Part shown: positions 57,994 to 64,000 of the stretch, one piece after another
How the letters are laid out: each line of letters starts with the position of its first letter
Position numbering within the stretch: the first letter of the stretch is position 1
Assembly: GCF_007673775.1 (NCBI RefSeq)
Contig: NZ_VEAF01000004.1
Span: forward strand, 487,133 to 551,132
Direction of reading: 5' to 3'
Origin: Curtobacterium sp. 9128
Lineage (GTDB): Bacteria; Actinomycetota; Actinomycetes; Actinomycetales; Microbacteriaceae
Length of the DNA: 64,000 nucleotides
Translations under genes and position numbers: made by a program
The notes under the pieces: model-generated
Told to the model about the DNA's origin: nothing
The model's database searches: none
What the model saw: the letters and a program-made list of their open reading frames with translations, nothing else

Positions 57994-58458
57994 ATGACCC
58001 CGGCACCTCCCGCACACGACGGCGCTGCGGCGTCCCCGCCGGACGGCGCGCTCGACCACGAGGACGACGCAGCGCTGCAGTGGGGCGACGCCGACGACGC
58101 CACCCACGTCGACGCCGCGCACAACCCGGTCCGCGTGAAGGCGCAGCGGGATCGCGACGTCGAGGAGCCGCTCGGCTCGGGCGCGCTCATCGGCATGGGC
58201 GTCTTCGGCGGTCTCTACCTGCTCTACACGGTCGCCTGGCTCGTCAGCGCCAGCCTGCTCACGGTCGCCGGCTCCGGCGCCGTCGGCGTGATGAGCGAGC
58301 TCATGCGCGTGCTCGCGATCATGGCGCCGGCGTTCTGGTTCGCGGCCACGCTGTGGCTCGGCCAGGGCAGCCGCAACCGGACGAAGTTCACCTGGCTGCT
58401 CGTCGGCGCGGTCGTGCTCATCCCGTGGCCGTTCATCATGACCAGGAGCTTCGGGTGA
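57994..58458 (+). CDS. Membrane protein with acidic N-terminal tail
   Basis: A 154-residue protein. The first 60 residues are Ala/Pro/Asp-rich and presumably disordered; three helices follow at about 66-90, 96-122 and 130-150. I do not recognise a domain. It overlaps the next gene by GTGA, so the two form a pair. Similar short membrane proteins near serA are seen in related genomes. Confidence 0.8.
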   Translation: MTPAPPAHDGAAASPPDGALDHEDDAALQWGDADDATHVDAAHNPVRVKAQRDRDVEEPLGSGALIGMGVFGGLYLLYTVAWLVSASLLTVAGSGAVGVMSELMRVLAIMAPAFWFAATLWLGQGSRNRTKFTWLLVGAVVLIPWPFIMTRSFG

Positions 58459-58832
58459 GCGGGGCGGTGACCGAGCGCCCGCGGATCGTCAGCCCGGGCA
58501 AGCTGGTCGTCTGGGCCCTCGCCGCCGTGTTCCTGGCATTCGTGACGTGGCAGGCCGTCGGCAACCTGGTCGGTGTCTCGAAGTCGGTGTCCGACTTCAA
58601 CGCGTTCGTCCGGCAGAACGGCGGCAAGGGCCTCGAGACGGGCACCCCGTGGGTCGCCCTGGTCGTGGACGTGCTCATCGCGCCGGTCGCCTTCGTGGCC
58701 GCATGGCTGGTCTCGCGCCGGATGGACGTGGTCCGCACGGTCGTCGTCTTCGTCGCAGCGCTGTGCGCGGTGTCCGCGCTCTGGTTCACCCTGCTGCAGT
58801 ACGTCTCCTCAACGCTCCGCATCGGTTCCTGA
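58455..58832 (+). CDS. Three-helix membrane protein
   Basis: A 125-residue protein with helices at about 15-33, 68-88 and 95-118, GTG start overlapping the previous stop by four bases. The loop between the first two helices is polar (VSDFNAFVRQNGGKGLETGTP). Function unknown; probably a partner of the upstream membrane protein. Confidence 0.8.
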   Translation: MSGAVTERPRIVSPGKLVVWALAAVFLAFVTWQAVGNLVGVSKSVSDFNAFVRQNGGKGLETGTPWVALVVDVLIAPVAFVAAWLVSRRMDVVRTVVVFVAALCAVSALWFTLLQYVSSTLRIGS

Positions 58833-58840
58833 GGCACCAC

Positions 58841-58892
58841 CCACCGGCCAGGAGGCCCGCGGCGGCGCCGCCGCGGGCCTCCCGTCCGGTGG
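58841..58892 (+). terminator. Palindrome family member before serA
   Basis: Two 26-base arms pair with about two mismatches and no loop; they contain GGAGGCCCGCGGC and its complement. It follows the membrane protein pair and precedes the serA promoter. Confidence 0.8.
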
Positions 58893-58942
58893 CCAGCAGG
58901 CCCACGGCCGCCGCAGCGGTCGTAACGGTCCGCACGCGTCGA

Positions 58943-58962
58943 TACGATGGTGGTACACCACC
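58943..58962 (+). promoter_or_regulatory. serA promoter with palindrome at the transcription start
   Basis: TACGAT at 58943-58948 is a good -10. Directly after it GGTGGT-AC-ACCACC (58949-58962) is a perfect inverted repeat covering the expected start site, a probable operator or leader hairpin. Confidence 0.5.
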
Positions 58963-58986
58963 CGTCTCGTGTGAGGAACAGCAGCT

Positions 58987-60576
58987 GTGCCGAAGCCGGT
59001 CGTCCTGATCGCCGAAGAACTCTCGCCCGCCACGGTCGACGCCCTCGGGCCCGACTTCGAGATCCGGAACGTGGACGGCACCGACCGCCCCGCACTCCTG
59101 GCCTCCCTCGCCGACGCGCACGCCGTCCTGGTGCGGTCCGCCACCAGGATCGACGCCGAGGCGATCGCCGCCGCGCCGAACCTGAAGGTCGTCGCCCGTG
59201 CCGGCGTCGGCCTCGACAACGTCGACATCAAGGCGGCCACGACCGCCGGCGTCATGGTCGTCAACGCGCCGACGTCGAACATCATCTCGGCGGCCGAGCT
59301 GACCGTGGGACACATCCTGTCGCTCGCGCGGCACATCCCGGCCGCACACGCATCGCTGGCGGCCGGGGCGTGGAAGCGCTCCGCCTACACCGGCGTCGAG
59401 CTCTACGAGAAGACCGTCGGCATCATCGGGCTCGGGCGCATCGGCGCGCTCATCACGCAGCGGCTGCAGGCCTTCGGGGTCTCGGTCATCGCGTACGACC
59501 CGTACGTCACGACCGCCCGCGCGCAGCAGCTCGGCGTCGAGCTCGTCGCACTCGACGACCTGCTCCGTCGCGCCGACTTCGTGACGATCCACATGCCGAA
59601 GACGCCGGAGACCCTCGGCATGATCTCCGACGAGCAGTTCGCGATCATGAAGCCGACCGCGTTCGTCGTGAACGTCGCGCGTGGTGGCCTCGTCGACGAG
59701 GACGCGCTGTACCGGGCGCTCACCACGGACCAGATCGCCGGCGCCGGCCTCGACGTCTTCGTGTCGGAGCCGCCCACGGACTCGCCGCTCGTGGCCCTGC
59801 CGAACGTCGTCGTCACGCCGCACCTCGGTGCCTCGACCGACGAGGCGCAGGAGAAGGCGGGTGTGTCCGTCGCGAAGTCGGTGCGGCTCGCCCTCGGCGG
59901 CGAACTCGTCCCGGACGCGGTCAACGTCGCCGGCGGTGTCATCGACCCGTACGTGCGCCCCGGCATCCCGCTCATGGAGAAGCTCGGTCAGGTCTTCACC
60001 GGACTGGCGACCTCGCCCGTCACGAGCATCGACGTCGAGGTCCACGGTGAGCTCGCCCAGTACGACGTCAGCGTGCTGAAGCTCGCGGCGCTCAAGGGCG
60101 TCTTCACCGACGTCGTCAGCGACCAGGTCTCCTACGTGAACGCGCCCTTGATCGCCGAGCAGCGCGGCGTCTCCGTGCGGCTCATCACCGACGCGGACAG
60201 CCCCGAGTACCGCAACGTCCTCACGATCCGCGGCGCGCAGTCCGACGGCCCGGCGATCAGCGTCTCCGGCACGCTCACGGGGCCGAAGCAGGTCGAGAAG
60301 CTCGTCGAGATCAACGGCTACGACGTCGAGGTCGCGCTCGACGCGCACCACGTGGTGATGGACTACACCGACCGGCCCGGCATCGTCGCGGTCTACGGCA
60401 AGGAGTTCGGCGAGGCCGGCATCAACATCGCCGCGATGCAGATCGCCCGGCACTCGGCCGGCGGCAAGGCGCTCAGCGTCCTCACCGTCGACTCGCCCGT
60501 GCCGGCGGAGATCCTCGAGCACGTCCGGTCGACGATCGACGCCTCCTCGCTCCGCGAGATCGACATCACGCTCTAG
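58987..60576 (+). CDS. serA: D-3-phosphoglycerate dehydrogenase
   Basis: The 529-residue NAD-dependent enzyme commits 3-phosphoglycerate to serine. GIIGLGRIGALI at about 145-156 binds NAD; the catalytic Arg is in NVARGGLVDEDAL and the His in VVVTPHLGAST. The long form carries an intervening domain and a C-terminal ACT domain (IVAVYGKEFGEAGINIAAMQIAR), typical of actinobacterial enzymes with serine feedback. GTG start after a short leader with GAGGAACAG. leuB follows nine bases after its stop. Confidence 0.96.
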   Translation: MPKPVVLIAEELSPATVDALGPDFEIRNVDGTDRPALLASLADAHAVLVRSATRIDAEAIAAAPNLKVVARAGVGLDNVDIKAATTAGVMVVNAPTSNIISAAELTVGHILSLARHIPAAHASLAAGAWKRSAYTGVELYEKTVGIIGLGRIGALITQRLQAFGVSVIAYDPYVTTARAQQLGVELVALDDLLRRADFVTIHMPKTPETLGMISDEQFAIMKPTAFVVNVARGGLVDEDALYRALTTDQIAGAGLDVFVSEPPTDSPLVALPNVVVTPHLGASTDEAQEKAGVSVAKSVRLALGGELVPDAVNVAGGVIDPYVRPGIPLMEKLGQVFTGLATSPVTSIDVEVHGELAQYDVSVLKLAALKGVFTDVVSDQVSYVNAPLIAEQRGVSVRLITDADSPEYRNVLTIRGAQSDGPAISVSGTLTGPKQVEKLVEINGYDVEVALDAHHVVMDYTDRPGIVAVYGKEFGEAGINIAAMQIARHSAGGKALSVLTVDSPVPAEILEHVRSTIDASSLREIDITL

Positions 60577-60585
60577 GGAGGCGCC

Positions 60586-61659
60586 ATGACGCAGACGCAG
60601 ACGCTCCGGCTGGCGGTCATCCGCGGCGACGGCATCGGGCCGGAGGTCGTCGACGAGGCCCTCAAGGTCCTGCACGCCGTCGTCCCGGACGACCTCGTGG
60701 TCGAGGAGACCCCGTTCGCGCTCGGCGCGACCCGGTACCTCGAGACCGGCGACGTCCTGACCGACGAGGACATGGCCGCCGTCGCGTCGCACGACGCGAT
60801 CCTGCTCGGCGCCGTCGGCGGTGACCCCCGCGACCCCCGACTGGCCGGCGGGATCATCGAGCGCGGCCTGCTGCTGAAGCTGCGGTTCGCGTTCGACCAC
60901 TACGTCAACCTGCGGCCCACCAAGGTGTACGACGCCGTCGCCACGCCGCTCGTGGCGCCGGGCGACGTCGACTTCGTGGTGGTCCGCGAGGGGACCGAGG
61001 GCCCGTACGTCGGCAACGGCGGGGCGATCCGCGTGGGGACGCCCCACGAGATCGCGACCGAGGTCTCCCTGAACACCGCGCACGGGGTCGAGCGCACCGT
61101 TCGGTACGCGTTCGCCCTGGCGGACCGCCGGCCCCGGAAGCACCTGACCCTCGTGCACAAGAGCAACGTCCTCGTCAACGCCGGCGCACTCTGGCAGCGC
61201 ACCGTCGCGGCGGTCGGGCAGGAGTACCCGGACGTCACCGTGGACTACCAGCACGTCGACGCGGTGACCATCCACATGGTGCGCGAACCCGCCCGGTTCG
61301 ACGTCATCGTCACCGACAACCTGTTCGGCGACATCATCACCGACCTGGCCGGCGCGATCAGCGGCGGCATCGGTCTGGCGGCCTCGGGGAACATCAACCC
61401 GGACGGCACCTTCCCCAGCATGTTCGAGCCGGTCCACGGATCCGCGCCGGACATCGCGGGCCAGCAGAAGGCCGACCCGACGGCCGCGATCCTCTCCGTC
61501 GCGCTCCTCCTCGACCACATCGGTCGTGGGGACCTGGCGGCGGCGGTGACGCGGGCGGTCGAGGCCGACCTGGCTGACCGGGGCACCACCGAGCGCCGTA
61601 CGGCCGAGATCGGCGACGCCATCGCCGCCGCGGCCACGGCGCACACCACCACTGCCTGA
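60586..61659 (+). CDS. leuB: 3-isopropylmalate dehydrogenase
   Basis: The 357-residue enzyme of leucine synthesis oxidises and decarboxylates 3-isopropylmalate. [18 protein letters not shown] is at the N-terminus; [28 protein letters not shown] and [26 protein letters not shown] are the substrate- and metal-binding segments. It sits between serA and ilvE with gaps of 9 and 15 bases, so one transcript serves all three. AGGGAGGC precedes the ATG. Confidence 0.96.
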   Translation: MTQTQTLRLAVIRGDGIGPEVVDEALKVLHAVVPDDLVVEETPFALGATRYLETGDVLTDEDMAAVASHDAILLGAVGGDPRDPRLAGGIIERGLLLKLRFAFDHYVNLRPTKVYDAVATPLVAPGDVDFVVVREGTEGPYVGNGGAIRVGTPHEIATEVSLNTAHGVERTVRYAFALADRRPRKHLTLVHKSNVLVNAGALWQRTVAAVGQEYPDVTVDYQHVDAVTIHMVREPARFDVIVTDNLFGDIITDLAGAISGGIGLAASGNINPDGTFPSMFEPVHGSAPDIAGQQKADPTAAILSVALLLDHIGRGDLAAAVTRAVEADLADRGTTERRTAEIGDAIAAAATAHTTTA

Positions 61660-61674
61660 GAAGGAGCCACACCG

Positions 61675-62799
61675 ATGAGCACCGACACGGTCCGTCCTGA
61701 GCCGGTCTTCGGACTCGAGTTCGCCAGCACCCCTTCGCCTGCGCGCCGCGCCGAGGCCGAGCGTGAGGCGATCCTGGCCGACCCCGGCTTCGGCAAGCAC
61801 TTCACCGACCACATGGCCACCGTCGAGTGGACGCTCGACGACGGCTGGCACGACGCGTCGATCCACCCGTACGGGCCGCTGTCCCTCGACCCGAGCGCGA
61901 GTGTCCTGCACTACGCGCAGGAGATCTTCGAGGGGCTCAAGGCGTACCGGCACGCCGACGGCTCGGTGTGGACGTTCCGGCCCGACGCCAACGCCCGGCG
62001 CTTCCAGCGCTCCGCTCGCCGTCTCGCACTCCCGGAGCTCCCGGTCGAGGTGTTCGTCGAGTCGATCCGCCAGCTCGTGCAGACCGACGTCGACTGGGTG
62101 CCCTCGGCGCCCGAGACGAGCCTGTACCTCCGCCCGTTCATGATCGCGACCGAGTCGTTCCTCGGGGTGCGGGCCGCGCAGGCCGTCGCGTACCACTGCA
62201 TCGCGAGCCCGGCCGGCGCGTACTTCACGTCCGGCCCGAAGCCCGTGTCGATCTGGCTGTCGACGAACTACGCCCGCGCGGGTCGTGGCGGGACGGGCGC
62301 GGCGAAGACCGGCGGGAACTACGCTGCGTCGCTCCTGCCGCAGCAGGAGGCCTACGAGCACGGCTGCCAGCAGGTGATGTTCCTCGACTCCGAAGAGGGC
62401 AGGTACCTCGAGGAACTCGGCGGCATGAACGTCGTGCTGGTCAAGGCCGACGGCACGCTGGTCACCCCGGACTCGGACTCCATCCTCGAGGGCATCACCC
62501 GCGACTCGATCCTGCAGCTCGCCGAGGACCGCGGCCTGACCGTGGAGCGGCGTCGCGTGACGCTCGACGAGTGGCGTGACGGTGTGGCGGACGGCTCGAT
62601 CACCGAGGCGTTCGCGTGCGGGACCGCCGCCGTGGTGACCCCGATCGCCGAGCTCCGCGGCGACGGGTTCACGATCGGGTCGCCGACCGTCGGTGCCGGG
62701 GAGCTGACGATGTCCCTCCGCGAGGAACTGACCGACATCCAGTCCGGCCGTCGTCCCGACCCGCACGGGTGGATGACCAAGCTGACCGACGCGTCCTGA
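61675..62799 (+). CDS. ilvE: Branched-chain amino acid aminotransferase
   Basis: The 374-residue PLP enzyme performs the last step to leucine, isoleucine and valine. The PLP lysine is in GTGAAKTGGNYAASLLPQ; QEIFEGLKAYRHADGSVWTFRPDANARRF and ACGTAAVVTPI are family marks of the fold-type IV class. AGAAGGAG precedes the ATG. Confidence 0.96.
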   Translation: MSTDTVRPEPVFGLEFASTPSPARRAEAEREAILADPGFGKHFTDHMATVEWTLDDGWHDASIHPYGPLSLDPSASVLHYAQEIFEGLKAYRHADGSVWTFRPDANARRFQRSARRLALPELPVEVFVESIRQLVQTDVDWVPSAPETSLYLRPFMIATESFLGVRAAQAVAYHCIASPAGAYFTSGPKPVSIWLSTNYARAGRGGTGAAKTGGNYAASLLPQQEAYEHGCQQVMFLDSEEGRYLEELGGMNVVLVKADGTLVTPDSDSILEGITRDSILQLAEDRGLTVERRRVTLDEWRDGVADGSITEAFACGTAAVVTPIAELRGDGFTIGSPTVGAGELTMSLREELTDIQSGRRPDPHGWMTKLTDAS

Positions 62800-62817
62800 T
62801 CTGGGCTCGGGCGTCGG

Positions 62818-62829
62818 TAGGGTCGAACG
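62818..62829 (+). promoter_or_regulatory. Leaderless promoter of the FAH-family gene
   Basis: TAGGGT at 62818-62823, six bases, then GTG at 62830. Confidence 0.55.
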
Positions 62830-63600
62830 GTGAAGATCGCACGGTTCAGCAGCAAGGGTGAAGACCCCCGGTACGGCATCCTCGACGAGCGCGCGCTGGT
62901 GGTGCTCGCGGGGGACCCGATGTACCAGGGGTTCGAGACCACGGGGGAGCGGGTGCCCCTGTCCGAGGCGAAGCTCCTCGCACCCGTGATCCCGCGCTCC
63001 AAGGTCATCGGCGTCGGGCTCAACTACGCCGAGCACGCGGACGAGATGGACGACGTCTCGAGTGACGACCCCGTGGTGTTCCTCAAGCCGAACACCTCGG
63101 TGATCGGACCGGAAGACCCGATCCGGCTGCCCGAGGGGGTCGGTCGCGTCGACCACGAGGGCGAACTCGCCGTCGTGATCGGTTCCCTGGCGAAGAACGT
63201 CCGCCGTGAGGACTTCGCGAGTGTGATCCTCGGCTACACGATCGCCAACGACGTCACCGCCCGTGACCTGCAGGCCCGCGACGGTCAGTGGACCCGTGCG
63301 AAGGGCTTCGACACCTTCTGCCCGCTCGGCCCCGTGATCGAGACCGAGATCGACCCGTCCGACATCCGACTCGAGACCCGCGTCGACGGTGACCTGCGCC
63401 AGGTGGCCTCCACCAGCGAGATGGTGCACGACATCCCCGAGCTCATCGAGTTCGTGTCGTCGATCTGGACGCTCCTGCCCGGAGACGTCATCCTCACCGG
63501 CACCCCTGCCGGCGTGGGGGAGATCCGCGACGGCGAGGTCGTCGAGGTCACCATCTCGGGGATCGGCACGCTGAAGAACCCGGTCATCGCCCGCAAGTGA
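62830..63600 (+). CDS. Fumarylacetoacetate hydrolase family protein
   Basis: A 256-residue enzyme of the FAH superfamily. The core has KVIGVGLNYAEHADEM, VVFLKPNTSVIGPEDPIRLPEG, DHEGELAVVIG and GYTIANDVTARDLQ, with metal-binding Glu residues in the last two, and TGTPAGVGEIRDGEVV near the end. Members act on 2-oxo acids or related dioxo compounds; some are acylpyruvases or oxaloacetate decarboxylases. Its own leaderless promoter separates it from ilvE. Confidence 0.92.
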   Translation: MKIARFSSKGEDPRYGILDERALVVLAGDPMYQGFETTGERVPLSEAKLLAPVIPRSKVIGVGLNYAEHADEMDDVSSDDPVVFLKPNTSVIGPEDPIRLPEGVGRVDHEGELAVVIGSLAKNVRREDFASVILGYTIANDVTARDLQARDGQWTRAKGFDTFCPLGPVIETEIDPSDIRLETRVDGDLRQVASTSEMVHDIPELIEFVSSIWTLLPGDVILTGTPAGVGEIRDGEVVEVTISGIGTLKNPVIARK

Positions 63601-63611
63601 CCGAGAGCCAT

Positions 63612-63645
63612 GACGGCCCCGCATCCACCCGGATGCGGGGCCGTC
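63612..63645 (+). terminator. Terminator before the rRNA operon
   Basis: GACGGCCCCGCATCC pairs perfectly with GGATGCGGGGCCGTC around ACCC, followed by GTCGTTGT. Confidence 0.9.
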
Positions 63646-63705
63646 GTCGTTGTCCGACACGTGTTCCCCGAGATTCCGGGCGACACGCCGTCGTGCAGGC
63701 TCGGT

Positions 63706-63734
63706 TTGCCCGATCCGTGGATCGTGCGTAGAGT
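63706..63734 (+). promoter_or_regulatory. Ribosomal RNA operon promoter P1
   Basis: TTGCCC at 63706-63711, a 17-base spacer and TAGAGT at 63729-63734 make a near-ideal promoter for the main sigma factor. It opens the stretch upstream of the expected 16S gene. Confidence 0.65.
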
Positions 63735-64000
63735 TCTTACTCGTCACCCCAAAGGTGCGGCGGAGACGCCGAGACGGTCACCCGGAGCGAAAGCCCCGAG
63801 CGATGCAGTCCGGACCACGCCGACCTCAAGCGGGACCACCCACTCCAATGAAGCCGGTCGCCAGACCGCCACTGAAGTAGTGGTACAGTACCGAAGTTGC
63901 CCGAGCGGGCATTCCCTCACCGGAGAAGAAGCTCGGCGCGTCTGGTCCTTGAGAACTCAACAGCGTGCACATTGTCAATGCCAATTTATTGACCCCGTGC
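63735..64000 (+). other. Pre-16S rRNA leader (operon continues beyond the window)
   Basis: This gene-free stretch holds a second -10-like TACAGT (63884-63889), a TGCCCG-AG-CGGGCA hairpin (63898-63911) and TTGAGAACTCAACAGCGTGC (63948-63967), a sequence regularly found upstream of 16S rRNA in Actinobacteria. The 16S gene itself is not in the window. Confidence 0.75.

Noticed and set aside
58786..63747. Reverse-strand open frame of over 1600 codons across serA-leuB-ilvE
   Set aside because: It is the antisense shadow of four clear metabolic genes and is almost wholly Arg/Asp/Val/Leu low-complexity sequence.

Overview
The window reads as chromosomal DNA of a very GC-rich actinobacterium. The mtrA-mtrB-lpqB cassette, a WhiB1-type regulator beside a PdtaS-type kinase, long-form HPF, SCO4848-family and Rv3235-family proteins, frequent GTG starts and many apparently leaderless transcripts point to Microbacteriaceae, most likely Curtobacterium or a close relative. 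The genus is an inference from gene order and style. About 60 protein genes, one tRNA gene and the promoter/leader of an rRNA operon are supported. I see no prophage, insertion sequence or CRISPR array.

Layout. 1-6.4 kb: the 3' part of a large membrane glycosyltransferase, a DUF5719 protein, a metallopeptidase-like protein divergent from a DUF3499 protein, and S-adenosylhomocysteinase (sahH). 6.4-14.2 kb: an RDD protein, a SpoIIM-like membrane protein and a coupled five-gene operon (proline-rich membrane protein, DUF4129, DUF4350, MoxR ATPase, DUF58). 14.3-23 kb: the envelope-stress cassette mtrA-mtrB-lpqB, then comF-like, hpf and secA. 23-26.9 kb: Rv3235-family protein, PdtaS-type histidine kinase, WhiB, a small membrane protein, a thiol peroxidase, and tRNA-Lys(CTT).

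27-36 kb is the most accessory-looking part. It holds a two-gene operon whose second gene encodes a tandem-duplicated VbhA-like (Fic-inhibitory) protein, a GNAT acetyltransferase, a membrane-anchored protein with repeated C-x4-C units, an APH-type kinase, and an operon of XRE regulator, ImmA/IrrE protease, 7-TM protein and alpha/beta hydrolase. 36-46 kb: a two-component system and a PepSY lipoprotein whose promoters share the same direct-repeat operator, a TetR/aldo-keto reductase divergent pair with twin palindromic operators, an amino acid permease, an MscS channel, an ArsB/CitMHS-like carrier and a CorA-type transporter.

46-63.6 kb is mostly core metabolism: a large NTF2-tailed membrane protein, trehalose synthesis (otsA-otsB), the branched-chain amino acid genes ilvD-ilvB-ilvN-ilvC, a mannitol-1-phosphate dehydrogenase-like gene, serA, leuB, ilvE and a fumarylacetoacetate hydrolase-family gene. 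The last 400 bp carry a terminator, rRNA promoters and the pre-16S leader; the 16S gene should start just past the window end.

Two patterns run through the window. At least a dozen genes have a -10 hexamer (TANNNT or a close relative) six or seven bases before the start codon, which indicates leaderless mRNAs and fixes their starts. Several gene ends carry members of one palindrome family with an arm close to GACGGGAGGCCCGGTGCC, probably bidirectional terminators.
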